Shown piece by piece: positions 45,350-57,098 of a stretch of 64,000 nt of DNA; position 1 is the stretch's first letter, and each line of letters starts with the position of its first letter. A program made the position numbers and the translations under genes. Under the pieces are notes generated by a model. It was not told the origin of the DNA, ran no database searches, and saw only the letters and a list, made by a program, of their open reading frames with translations. The stretch comes from Mytilus californianus (Eukaryota; Mollusca; Bivalvia; Mytilida; Mytilidae), in assembly GCF_021869535.1 (NCBI RefSeq), contig NW_026262593.1, forward strand, positions 55,107,318 through 55,171,317. Direction: 5' to 3'.

Positions 45350-46600
45350 ATAACTATATTTGATGCATACCAAGCATAATTGATTAAGGAAACTGACACA
45401 ATTGCATGACTAGCAATCACCATCTAAAGTTTAATCATTTAATCTTTGAAAAATTAAACCTGACAATTTGTCAATTTTTTATTTATTTAAACATAACAAA
45501 TATGAATGTAAACGGAAGCTTGCAAAATTTAGTGACAGGAAACTACTACTTTGAGTCAAGAACTAAGATTACTATCATGAAATCTCTGAAAACAGGAACC
45601 CGGAAAATTTATCAAATTTAAAAAAAATTAGATTTGGCTGTCAATATTTGACAAAATATATATCGAATTAGCTGAAATATCTGAAATATCTAATTACAAA
45701 AAAATATTCATGATATATATCTTAGTCAAAAGATTCATTCTTTTAAACACCAAACCTGGAGAGTTAAATAAAATATATAGTATGATTCTGTAAAAACTTA
45801 TTCACAAAGGTACAGATATACATTTCATATACATGTAGGTATTTATAAATTGTTCCATAGCCTGAGAAACTAGAACAAGAGATCGTTGATACAAATTAAG
45901 TCAAGTTAAATGTTATAAGACAGAAACGGGGACTTCATATTATTGATCAAATCCAAACGATATTTTCTATTTCATAAAATATTTAATCATTACATTTATG
46001 TGTGACAAATAATAAAGTACTCAGACAACTGTTTTAAAAATACTTACTTTGAGACTCACTTTGTCTGTCAAAACATGTCACAACATATACTGCAACTCGT
46101 TTGTGGAAGTTATAGAGCAGCCTGCTAACAAGTTTTACCAGGAAGTATTGTCACGTGGTATAGCTTTCACAAATGACAAAATACGGTTATGTCCCTTTCA
46201 CTGTTTGGTTCTTGATACGGTCTGATACAATTTTATACACAGCAAAATTGTTATGTCTACAACATGACGCCACAGCATAAGCAGCACAATCAAGTTGAAT
46301 TGCACAGAGTTTATTAGATATATGATATGGATTAATGTGTCAATTAAACAATTAAAATGTATCAAAAATACATATGACCTAAAAAAGGCATATGTATGTA
46401 GCGGACATACTACCAGAGACTTACTTATTTTTTGGGGACGGTTATAATCAATATAATTTGATCTTTTATTTTCAAACTAGGCCGTTTAGGAAGAAAACGA
46501 ATTTGAATGTCATCTCCAACTTGAATATTCCATTATTTGCAGATAACAGTCTTCATTGAAGCCCTGTATATTTGCATTCTCTCTATCTCTAACGTCTTCG
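45350..46600. repeat. Old segmental duplication, partner of 24900-26750
   Basis: Co-linear with 24.9-26.7 kb but clearly more diverged than the triplicated units. It carries one cassette copy and no minisatellite. No TRIM exon lies between it and the L6 upstream cassettes, so it may mark the 5' flank of a lost locus. Confidence 0.65.
45940..46230 (-). promoter_or_regulatory. Upstream cassette without adjacent gene (E-box 46152-46157)
   Basis: 'accaggaagtattgtcacgt', then 'gctttcacaaatgacaaaat', and donor-like GTAAGT on the minus strand (plus 'acttac' 46042-46047). It has one motif where the triplication has six. The nearest downstream coding exon is L6, 6.5 kb away. Confidence 0.4.
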
Positions 46601-47260
46601 CTTATTATCTGAACTAAGTGAGAAATGATCGTCCAACTTTATTTACGAACGTACAACATATTTCAATTCTTTAGGTACTTTTAGGTTTGATTCGCTGTTT
46701 AACAACATTTGTATTAGATTTTAGATATTCAAATATTTTGGCCTCGAGCATCACTTAAGAGACATTAATTGTCGAAATGCGCATCTGGTGAATTAAAATT
46801 GGTACCGTTCATATTATATAGATACACTTATCAAATAATCACAATGTTGTGTTTTAGTGCATATTAGTATCACATAACTAATCGTAAGTCTCGGTAATCA
46901 TGATAATCAAAAACTGTCTAATAGATACTTTATATTGAATAAAGGCAACAGTAGTATACCGCTGTTCAATAGTCAAAAATCTATTAAGCGAAAACAAATC
47001 CGGTTTACAAACTAAAACCGAGGGAAACACATAAACTATAAGAGGAAAACAACGGAACAACAGAAACACTGAACTGCAACAAAAACAAACGTCAACTTAC
47101 ATAGAAACGGACTATTTGACAACTACCACAATTAACCAGTTTCTCTGACGTAAGTCTATTGTTCTAGCAGTTGATTCTTTTAAGAATCTATTGTGAACAG
47201 ACACTAACTTATATTCTAACTTTTGACTTAAACTTTTTACCTCACACAATTGTACAACTC
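46601..47260. repeat. Mixed dispersed repeats
   Basis: 46740-46800 is a diverged copy of the 'catcactt...agacatt' repeat (see 24691). 46930-47125 is the inverted partner of 23380-23565. No genes. Confidence 0.55.
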
Positions 47261-47261
47261 A

Positions 47262-47345
47262 TTAGGGATTCGAACTTGCGAAAGTTTTCGTCAATAATCA
47301 CTATAGTCTTCGGACCGTGCATGATACCACTCGACTACGATTGCT
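47262..47345 (-). other. tRNA-like sequence, probably a SINE head or tRNA pseudogene
   Basis: On the minus strand TAGTCGAGTGGTA resembles the A box and GTTCGAATCC matches the B box of RNA polymerase III promoters. The spacing suits a tRNA with a long variable arm (Ser/Leu type). The anticodon stem is poorly paired and I cannot assign an anticodon, so I do not call a functional tRNA gene. Confidence 0.4.
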
Positions 47346-47347
47346 GA

Positions 47348-48900
47348 TATACAATTGCTAATAATTTATACTCTAAAGCGCTTTATTGAGGACTCTTTCC
47401 AATACATATGTTCACAAATTATGAGGTTCCTTCATTTATATCCAATGTGGATACTAACTAGTTTATTATATTTATTTTATGGTTTTTATTTTAAGTATTT
47501 TTTTTATTGGGAGTGGTTTTGATAACCCATGGAATATAACATTCATATCGACATTTCTAGATTAAACATCAAGACAATACAATTTAACTATGAAAATAAA
47601 GCGGTATAATTTTAAAGCAATACAAAACTGTAACAACAAAAAGAAAAAAATGGATCAAGACCTTTCTCTGAAAACATAAGGAATTTTTATTCCGGATTTC
47701 ATGTTTGAACATGATTAAATCTATGATTTAATTTTGTGATCAGATGAACCTTACCGTTATAGGATTGCGGCTATTACACTAATGTTAGAATAAACCCTTA
47801 AAAAAATCAACATCTATCATAGCAAACGTTTACTTATGTTTTTAATTTTATAATATATACTATCAATAATTTCGTCTTTGTTTGATCATAATTGGTCCAA
47901 ATAAACATAACACCAATGTTGAACGGACTTCATATTATATAAAGTTTAATATAATAGCCACAACCGTGACTATACTTGTTTTTTACAGTAAACAATCTCT
48001 GAACAGTTGCAGACTCCACCTGTAACAGATGTATACATTTTGAAGTTAAACCTAACTTTTGTTTTCTTGACGGATGACTAAATATAGACATGATTGATGT
48101 GAACTGTGTAGATACAATCATTTCCAACTATTTGAGAATAAAATTGACAATAAATATGAAGTTATCTTCATGTGATGCTCTTGATTTATTGCCAAAAAGT
48201 AAAACAGATAGTCGTTTTACCAAAAATGAGTTAAGCTTGAAAATTAAGAAGAAGTTTACGAATCCACTACTTATAAATTCTATGATACATAATCAACTTA
48301 TCGTTTAAAATATTGCGATAATCTCAAACTAAAAAGTCAGGTAATTATCAATTTCAATGAAGGAATTTGCACATATATGAACATTTATGTATCTATCCTT
48401 TATTTATATAAAACGGTTAAAGAAATATGAAATGAAACATGAAACTGTCGCATTTATTTAACAAAAAGATTTATCGTTCTTGCTACACAAAAAGGATATA
48501 AAAACTAATCAAAGATACCAGGCGTAGGACTCATTAGTGACACTCACAGCAAAACATTTGGAAGGCGAAATAAAGTTGAAGAGAATTTTAAACCAAACAT
48601 TTCTACAAATTGTTCCAAATACGACTTGGGCAATATATGCCTAGGGTAGTAACCTTAGTCTTAGAAAAAGAAAACTAAGAAAACAAGCACTAAATAATAA
48701 TAAAAAAAACAATCAAAATATAAGAAAGGCACGTGCAAGGGTTTACAAATGAAAAGCAACTGAACAAGTCATTCCCCGTATGTTTTGATTCTGGCCAGTA
48801 GATCTTAAGGACAAATTAGAACATTATGAAAAATATAGAGATGGGTTGCGATTGCTAACTATCCACCAAGAACAAATGGCATTTAAGGATGTGAACGACT
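47348..48900. other. Unassigned intergenic sequence
   Basis: AT-rich. A trace of the 'gactcattagtgacactc' dispersed repeat lies at about 48520-48560. No supported genes; the frames near 47930-48308 are not recognisable. Confidence 0.45.
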
Positions 48901-48904
48901 AGAT

Positions 48905-49740
48905 GCTTACTTATCTGTATGAGTTTCATAGCCGGCTTACTATAAGGTATGAGTTTTATAGCCTACTTGCTATAAACTATTCGTGTGTATTATAGCTTGT
49001 TTATTGAACGGTATGACTTTTAGTCATTGTTGAAGTGTGAAAAAATTCAAAAACATAAACCAACGGAATGATTTTATCATGGTAACAGCGATAAACGAAA
49101 AACAATTTGACCGACAGAAACCAAGAAAGACCAATGAATTACAGGCTTCTAGGTTGGAACAGGATGTACCCTCTTCCTTACTTGTAAATGTAACATATTT
49201 TAACAGATAAGAACATAAGAACAAACTGTAAAAATCAGTTTGAAAGGGCTATACTAATTATATTGCATTTATCATTACAACTAACAAAAAGACAAATGCT
49301 AGAAATAAAATGCATATCCAAATGTACCCGCAAGTACTCAAAGCTATTTTCAATCAGGTATCAACTTTTTTCCCCAGAAAGAAACTTTGGTGATCTTCTT
49401 CCAGCCAATTCGTATCAAGAACAAGTACACATTTTTAGGTTGATACAATAAGCAATCGTTCACAGTTACGTAGACACATACAATGAAAAAATGGTCAAAA
49501 TCGTCTTTTAAGGACTGAATCCTATAAGCAATCAAAACAGTAGCAAACGATACCACAGGGACATTCAAACTCATTATTAAAAATCAAACTGAAGATGCAA
49601 GTGCAAATAAATACACCAAAAGACAAACAAAAGTATATAAAACACAAATAGAAAGTAATGACTGGGCAACACAAACCGCATAAAAGAACTGGGATGATCA
49701 TAGGTGTTCCGGGTAAGCATATCCTGCTCCACATGTGGCA
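48905..49740 (-). repeat. Composite repeat: minisatellite plus retroelement tail (second copy)
   Basis: 'gagttttatagcctac' minisatellite units, then 'attgttgaagtgtga', 'gaattacaggcttctagg' and 'gtaccctcttcc', then to 49740 the reverse complement of the position-1 repeat, including 'gtaagcatatcctgctcc'. Same architecture as 33480-33910. Confidence 0.65.
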
Positions 49741-49959
49741 CCCGTCGTAAGTAAAAATCCGGTGAGAAGTCTAATTTGGTAGGTCATCTCATTAAACAGA
49801 GATTTAAAAAAAAAATTAAAAAAAAAGGAAACTTAGATACACATTTCTTGCTTATTGTCATGCAAAATCTTATTTGTGAAGAACCCAATATATTCCCAAC
49901 ACATAAAAACACCTAAGATGATATTATCACAGCACAATGCTGATTTTTATTTATCGAAA

Positions 49960-50300
49960 TTATATTTGTACAGTTTGGAGGAGGGATATTTGAGCAGACA
50001 ATCGATATTCCTATGGGTACTAATTACCCACCACTACTGGTCGACTTATTTTGGTACTCATATTAAGCAGAAATAATACAGTTCCTTCTGGAAAACAAAA
50101 AGTAAAAAGCATCTTTCAAAATTCTTTAATTTCTCTTTCAGATATATTGAAAATTTTCTGTCACTGAATTGCCCGCATTTGAATGACTGCTTACATCTCG
50201 TTTACACCAGTGAATTTGAGATTAACGTTACAGCCTTAAGTGGAGGGTCTGCTTTATGTCTTGATCTTTTCCTCGATATTGACACCTATGGACAATTCAA
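49960..50300 (+). pseudogene. Penelope-like reverse transcriptase remnant (short)
   Basis: With frame changes it reads FGGGIFEQTIDIPMGTN, PPLLVDLFWYSY, a decayed catalytic block (FRYIENFLSLNCPHLND, where YIDD would be expected), then EFEINVTALSG and LCLDLFLDIDTYGQF. The order equals that at 34.5-34.9 kb. The lost aspartates and stops show that it is dead. Confidence 0.65.
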
Positions 50301-50439
50301 ACTATGATCTTTGACAAACGTGATGCTTTCAAAAACTATGCTTCATCGAATGGCGTTTACATATTTCAGTTAACGCGTTACATTAATATTATTATTCTAG
50401 GATATGTTTTTCGTATATTGTTTTGTATATAAACTTAAG

Positions 50440-50860
50440 CTGTTGGTTTTATTCATTTGAATTGTCTTATATTTTGCCATGTCGGAACCTTTGATAGCTG
50501 ACTATACGCTATGGATGTTGCTAATTGTTGGAGGCTGTTCGGTGACATATAATTGCTTGCATTCATGTTATGTTGGGTAGGTATCTCATTGGCTATCATA
50601 CCACAACTCCGTATTTTATATTGTTTGCTCAATCATATTTTCGCTTTTTATAGCAGTTTGAACAACACTTGCTTTTTATCCAAATGTTCTATTTCCAGCC
50701 TTTGCAGTCATATCAAAATAAGAAATTAACTACTAATAAACATTTGACCTTCATTAATGAGCAAAAACAAATACAACACCGCACAGTAAGCTATAAAAAG
50801 CCCCGAAATGACAAATTTAAAACAATTAAAACGATAAACCTAAGGCACTGATTAATGTAC
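50440..50860. repeat. Fragments of the 'agatgtggtatg' dispersed repeat
   Basis: 'ggaacctttgatagctgac' to 'tatcattggctatcatacc'-like sequence (50490-50625) is the reverse complement of the repeat. 'cagtaagctataaaaagcccc' (about 50785) is a forward fragment. 50860-51200 holds nothing I recognise. Confidence 0.6.
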
Positions 50861-51214
50861 AGAACAATTTGGACCAGGATTTTCAGATTTTCAAACAGCA
50901 AACAGTTTGCCCGTTTTCTCCTCCTGTAAAATTTCTTCATGAAAAAGATCATAAATGTTCAAATTTTACCATGAAAATATTCAAAACAAATAAAGATTAC
51001 AAACTAGATGTTTTAGAATTGAACAAGAGTATACATGAAGAAAGTGGCAATTTCTATTATAATTCAAAAATGTCTTTCCTGTTTCAATTACTTTTACTCG
51101 GTGACTAGAAAAATACTTCTATTAATACAATATATCATAATGAAAGTGTTTAGTAATGGAATGCGAGATATTATAGTATACAAACTATTTTCTGCCAGGG
51201 GATTATAAAATAAT

Positions 51215-52744
51215 TCATTGTGTAATTGTACATAGGAAGCATTTCCCGGATTCGTTACACACAAGGAGAGTATTTAATATTTGGTTGTGATGTACTGCGT
51301 AAGGTTGCTACAGTCCGTCTTCTTTTGTCAAAAGAATTCTAGATGCATCGTTGGTAATACCAATTGGACAATCAGAATTTTGACATTCAAATTTCCAAAG
51401 AACTTGTCCATCGACATCAGTCGAATAGACTGTATTACTATATTTTACAGTAAAACAAAGTTGGTCATTAAACAAGAGCAATGATAAGAGTCATCGGCTG
51501 ATGACAACGTTGACAACGCATTACCGTAGCATTCGTCTGTCGTACGTATAGTCCTTTGTACTTCAGATGAGTTTAAATCAATAATAACAACTTTTCCTCT
51601 CTATAACTAATGTTGTAGCAACTGTGTCGTTGTCCATCACTGCAACATCATAACATGTGTCCTCCAGTGGTATAGATGTGATAAACTTACCTTCTTGATT
51701 CATAATAACAAGTCTGTTGTTTGAAGATTGATCAGCAAGCACGATTCTCCCGTCTTCGAACATATCGATACCTGTTATAAGCATGTTCTTTGATGCTCCA
51801 TCTGGTGTCTGGTATTTGTTAATTTAATGTTTTCTACAGTGTTAGAAACAGGAACGACAATCTGTCCCTGTTTCTCCTTCTTTAGAAAAATTTTCTTTGA
51901 GGAAGAATAGTTCACTTCTCACTTACCTAATTCGTTCATTAGCATCTTAAACAACATCGGTATTGGTGAAAATGTTATATGAATCTCAATACTATCCAGT
52001 GTTTGGTCGGTTCTGAAAGACATCCAATCGTTTTCGTCCTTTTCTATTTTTTTATTCCATTCATGTATACAAAGGAAAGCTTGGAAAGCGTGTTGTTTGG
52101 TTTGTTTAAAATCTTTTATTATCTGATCGACATTTGTAAGCATTTCTGAGAGTTTTTCAATAAAACTATCTATAATGTTGATATGTTTTTTTCTCTTCGT
52201 TCTCAAATTTATCAAAAAGATCTGTCTGGAGTTTATCTAAATGATTATTTATTGCCGTTCGGACTTTTTGCACTTTGGATATAATTCTGTTTTTCTGAAC
52301 TTCAAAACTTGCTTTATCATCATGTTTATCTTTTATCAGATTGCCGATAAGATCACTTATGTCCTTTACCCTATCTTCTAAATCTTCAAATGCAGCAGAT
52401 GATTTCACACCGTCCACTACTTCAGTAAATGGCTTCATTGTTTTACATATGCCATGAATCTCAGAAACGCAAGACACACAACATGGCTCGTTGTGAATTA
52501 AGCAGTAAAATTCTAATTTCCTATTGTGAACTTTACATTCCTGTTTGATGTTAGCTACAGAACAAAGAAGCTCCTGGTAATCTTCTATAGGTATTGTTGT
52601 ATGGTTTTTCGTTAATCTCACCAAGCTATGTTGTTTTTTACAATAAATGCAGATGGAGTCTTCACATTCTGAACACCAAACAGAGGCAGATGTTGTCCTA
52701 CCATCTGTCATATAAATATCACATATCGGTGTGGATGACGCCAT
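51215..52744 (-). pseudogene. TRIM-like locus L7: frameshifted, deleted propeller
   Basis: The ATG at 52742-52744 follows an AAG acceptor. B-box 1 has lost a zinc ligand: the first C-x2-C is CDIY. B-box 2 is intact (FYCLIHNEPCCVSC). The coiled coil breaks at about 52185 in a T-run, continues in another frame, and stops after ELGK at 51919, where the sequence is GGTAAGTGAG. The propeller survives in 51578-51784 and in scraps. Two sizeable deletions are visible: one near 51340 removes sequence between the LLTK and NDASG regions, another near 51522 removes the STGEQLVVS region. It is closest to L4 in coding and upstream sequence. Confidence 0.85.
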
Positions 52745-53230
52745 TTTAAACTTAAACATAAAAAATATTAGTTTTATTTGAATACTCTTTTTTTTAAATT
52801 TTGATAACATGTGCTGAACTATTATCAAATATTTAGTCCATGCAAAGTTCTTAAGTAAGTAAAAACATGTGATACATTTAATCTTTCAGAATGGTCAGAT
52901 ATTTTTTTTGTCCCTAACGTTTAAAGATAAACAGACGCATCATATTTATCACGAAATCACAAAAAAAAATCAATTATCCTCTTAAAATGAATTTTACTGT
53001 AAATGATTATCTTGGTATTCTAAAACTGATACATCCTGTAAATCGAGTAGCAAAACAAATATAGTGTTTTTCAAGATCAAAATGTTTCAAGGGTATACAT
53101 AATTTATTTTCATAATTCATTTTTAAATATACATCTTATGGGTTTCTTTTCCAAATGAAATCAATATAGAGGTAGGTAAAATTTCCCATCAATGTATTCA
53201 CCCGCAGACAAAAGTCATTCAGTCTTTAAA
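52745..53230 (-). other. Upstream/intron sequence of L7, shared with L4
   Basis: Blocks 'caaatatttagtcca', 'caattatcctctta', 'gatacatcctgtaaa' and 'caatatagaggtaggt' match 21300-21670 in order. Confidence 0.7.
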
Positions 53231-53264
53231 AATATTCACAGTATCAAAGCTACATGTATGAATG

Positions 53265-54180
53265 TTCCGGACTATATAAGTATTTGGACCATACGAATAT
53301 GGTCATGACCATATCAGTATATACTCGTCTGGTTTTAAACGGGTACGACCATATGAGTATTTAGACCATATAGGTATTTTTGCAGCACAACTTGCTGAAA
53401 TCCTTTATCTTTGACATGTTGTATGAATCTTGAAGAATCTTTGATCTATTCGCATGAGTCAATTTAGAGCGCCTTTATCGTCCGTAGGTGAAATCATAAG
53501 CATTTGAGGAGTGTATATTTTTCCTTCTTTCCCGGATTATTCTTTTCAAATTTCTGCTTATTTTTACTTTATTGATGTGTTCTGGCTCTTATTCATATGG
53601 TCTTACAATAACAGTAGTTAAGATGTGCAGCCTTTTTATCGTATTTTCCACAAAAGGAAATAAAGACAGAACATGTAAAATATTATGATTGTAAAATGGT
53701 ATAATTTGAGGATGAACATATTAGATAACAAGAAATAATTTGAAATATTTAAGAAATTTCAATTTACTAAAAACAAATAAGAACACAAAAATAAATATAA
53801 AATAAAACGGGTGTAATGCCCAAAAAAGAATGAATTAAACAGCTGACTTGTCAGTTAACGGTTCATTTTGATACTTCTTGAAATTATGTTCCACTAAAGT
53901 CGACGTCGAAATATTGTGTTTTGTAAAATCAAATGTTGTTAATGATCATATAAGAATGCTTTAACTATCATTTCAATTTGTGAGAAAAAATCATTTTATT
54001 TCATTAATCATGTAAAAATGATTATCATTTGATTAAGATAATTCACTATTTCATTTTATAAACATTTGATTTATGACACCTTGAAGGTTTTTAGCTCATG
54101 CAATGTTCGTCTTAATAAAAACCCGGACCTCACGAGTATGGTCAGACCAGAGGAGTTTATACGCGTACAGATTGGTGCAG
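53265..54180. mobile_element. Possible non-autonomous element with 'gaccata' ends
   Basis: The left end has iterated 'tggaccatac', 'atatggtcatgaccatat' and 'acgaccatatgagtattta'. The right end (about 54120-54175) has 'cacgagtatggtcagacc'. The ends share inverted segments but no clean terminal repeat or target duplication. The interior is AT-rich without frames. Confidence 0.3.
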
Positions 54181-55325
54181 CCCAATAGTGGTATTAGGAC
54201 ATAATACAGGATTAATATAAAAACACACATTTTATGACCTTTATCAACCAATCACTAAAAAATTATCTTTAAAAGCTGACTAAGGATAAACACGGCTGTA
54301 GGAAGACTCATACAGGACCTATATGAACTTTATGGGTTAACTATCATTTTAGTGCAAGGAAAAAAACCTGTGAGCCTCTCAATTTTTACACGAGTTATCT
54401 CCCATCAAAATGGCATTACTGACGTATGTAAACAAAATGGTAACGTCCAGGTAAGAACTGGTCCTTGGAGTGGAATGACGACGACGAAACAAGTATTTGA
54501 AATCCATATGGTGCCGAGGATAGCTTTCATAACCGACCTTTTACAAAGCCACCAATACTTTACAGAAAGAGTCTTCATTTGTTGTACATATTAGGCATTT
54601 TAAGTCATAAAATAATTCTCTGACGTAAGTTTTTGTTACTACCATAAGACATGTTCAATAGCTTCCTTAACATGTTTTTGAATGGTTCGAAGAGCCCTTT
54701 GGTATAATTAAACAAATGTGTCCCCTTTGAAGCGGTTCAAATCCAAGATTGTCAATCCTACAAACAATCACTTAGGACTGCGCCTTCAAAAAAATAATCT
54801 TTTATTGTTGACAATTCTGGATATTTACACTTTATACCGTCCATAGTTGTGCATACTCAAAGAAAATAATAGAATAACATATGAAAAATAACAACAGCAC
54901 TAATATCAAACGCGTTGAAATTTAATATTTTGCATTCATTTTCTAATAATAGTTTTTTTTTAATAACTCGATCAATATTGATATTTTCCGTAATTGCGAG
55001 TTCTTCCCCGGCCAATACAGGATTTCGGAACGTCTCTACAGATCTATAGTTTTTAGATCGAAAGTCATGATAACCACAAACTTGATGCAAACTGCAGTTT
55101 GGAAGACGCTTGTTTTATTTACTCACCATAAACATGCTGAAACATTCAGTGTGGCATATATTTCAGGCTGAAGACGTTCATATTCATTTAAAAAAGCACT
55201 TGTAAGCAGACAACTGAATTATTTTTGGTTTAGGCAAAGAGTCTGTAGATTATTACATAGCTCATTTCTAGTCGACCTCATACCTATGTAACATTGTATC
55301 AGTTTTTCGATTAACTGCTTCCTTC
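54181..55325. other. Unassigned L7 upstream sequence
   Basis: A short block at about 54390-54450 with 'gttatctcccatc', an ATG, TGACGTA and 'gtccaggtaagaac' resembles a small first exon plus donor on the plus strand, but nothing downstream supports a gene. The frame 54352-54594 has no recognisable domain. Confidence 0.4.
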
Positions 55326-55500
55326 GCTTCTCATGTTTTTGTTAGGTATCATATATGTTTCAACCCGAACCAGGCATATGGATTGTTGAACTTAAAGGAT
55401 GACCTGTAATCTATTGCTTAAGTCTTTGTTCTTTGGTCATGGTCTATGGGTAGTTGTCTCACTGGCAATCATATTCAACTCCAAGTTTTATGAATCTCGC
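55326..55500. repeat. Fragment of dispersed repeat
   Basis: 'gggtagttgtctcactggca' followed by 'atcatattcaactcc' is the diverged reverse complement of the 'agatgtggtatgattgccaatgagac' repeat start. Confidence 0.5.
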
Positions 55501-55599
55501 ATGCATTGGCAGTACCTTTATATGTATTGTTAGACTTTATACACAATGAAAAGGGTTACCAAATCATCAAAAAATGTAAACGACACTTCCAAACAGCAT

Positions 55600-55935
55600 C
55601 AGATCATTTGACATTGCAGATTATAAAGGGAAACTTTATTAATTACTCTTTATATTCAGTATATGATAATATAGCAAGTCATGAAACGTATGAAGAATGC
55701 TAGTATTGACAGAATTAGGAATAGAGGTACAATATTAAGTACATTTCATGAAAATTTGAAAAAATTCTGTGAATATTTTTTTAACTTATAATTTAAAATT
55801 CAGTTTACCGATATATTTAGTTAAATTTACTAAGTTTTTTTGTTCTTGTATCAGTTGAAGGTTCCACCACTTAAGTAGGTATTGTTTGACGTAAGTGGTT
55901 TCTGTATGTTCGAATTTTAGCAATATCGTAGATTA
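55600..55935. repeat. 5' flank shared by L7 and L4
   Basis: 'attactctttatattcagta' and 'catgaaacgtatg' parallel 22730-22800; the flanks align loosely beyond. Confidence 0.55.
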
Positions 55936-56029
55936 TTAAATGATATGAGCAAATCAGCCCTAATATGGATAAATCAGCATGTTCAATACTGGTGACGTTG
56001 TCCTGTCGATATAAATCCGGAGTTAATAT

Positions 56030-56100
56030 TGGTTTTCGAACAGGGCCAATACGGAAAAAGCCGTATTGGCCCCCGTATAAGCCCATGGGCTTATATGGGA
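56030..56100. repeat. Two adjacent short palindromes
   Basis: GGGCCAATACGG (56043) pairs with CCGTATTGGCCC (56061) around a 6-nt loop. Immediately after it, 'ataagcccatgggcttat' is an 18-bp palindrome. 'agggccaatac' also occurs in the large hairpin at 56604-56727. Confidence 0.7.
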
Positions 56101-56603
56101 CGTTCACTTCCGGTTTCAATTTTCTTACGCCTAAGCTTACTGAACAGTTAACTTTGGACGTATCGTTATGCATAAAATACATTTGTATTCATATATTTGA
56201 ACTTAATATCATAAAAAAAGTTTAAATGATGTTCATTGTATTGTAACGTCCTGAAACGGAAATATTTCTCAGCCTTTTCGAGTACGACTTCAGATTATTT
56301 TTACTGTTTCTTTTCCGTTGATCAATCATCAGAACGCAGGCGATTCTAGAGCAAGAATAGTTAAACTGTCTGATTTATTCTTCCCAGCTACTTTATATTT
56401 GCTAAATAAAATGAATTGTAATAGCATAAGATTAAGTACTTGGACGAGAAATCAGAAATTACATCTGACAATGTTGACAAAAATCCATCGTGAAATTGCG
56501 AAAAGACAAGTTCATATAGGAATTTCTGTATCTTCTTGTACTTTAAGGTAAGTTGCTTAGTTTCATTGAAGAATTAAAATCATTTAATAAAAGTGTAATG
56601 AAC

Positions 56604-56727
56604 TGGCTGTGTGTGTATTGGCCCTGTTATAGATTCTCGATCAGCTGTATTGACCCTCGACTCTTCGAGTCTCGGGTGCAATACAGCTCAACTCGAATCT
56701 ATAACAGGGCCAATACAGAAACAGCCA
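56604..56727. mobile_element. Near-perfect 124-bp hairpin
   Basis: The left arm opens 'tggctgtgtgtgtattggcc' and the right arm closes with 'ggccaatacagaaacagcca'. 'cctgttatagattc' pairs with 'gaatctataacagg'; the centre is 'gactcttcgagtc'. Pairing weakens but continues about 10 bp outside. It looks like a foldback MITE; the transcript would form a long stem. Confidence 0.8.
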
Positions 56728-56843
56728 CTTAATAACACTATAATATTTGTTAATTTTTGCTAAAGTACAGTATGTAACAGTTTTTGACACATTCCCTATT
56801 TCCATTCTCAATTTTATTGATCTGATAATGAACATTAACCATC

Positions 56844-56872
56844 ATTTTATACCTAGTGGTTCGTTTATAAAA
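56844..56872 (-). promoter_or_regulatory. Conserved TATA-like block, L7
   Basis: On the minus strand it contains CCACTAGGTATAAAAT, a good TATA core. It lies 4.1 kb from the L7 ATG because of insertions, including the 56604 hairpin and the 53.3-54.2 kb element. Confidence 0.4.
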
Positions 56873-56999
56873 CATCAGCAACATTATTGTTTCTTCAATT
56901 TTGTTTAGTACCACTTTCAGCACTACAGGCTATATCTGTTTTATTTTCGCCGATGAATCCAGAGTAAATTGCCCGTAGAGAAGAAGCAACAAACCAATT

Positions 57000-57098
57000 C
57001 AGATGTGAATCGAACGCACCTGTCATGTGCGGGTTTTGAAATCCTAATCTCAGCGTTAAAAGGTAAGTGATACAGTTGTTGAACTACTTCGATCATTT
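57000..57098 (-). other. Second tRNA-like sequence
   Basis: On the minus strand AGTAGTTCAACAACTG is A-box-like and GCGTTCGATTCAC is B-box-like, about 70 bp apart. It is weaker than the candidate at 47262; possibly an old SINE head. Confidence 0.25.

Noticed and set aside
55871-56225. Opposed open frames of 103 and 86 aa
   Set aside because: They overlap on opposite strands across the palindrome at 56030-56100, and the palindrome explains their mirror-like peptides (KPMGLYG).
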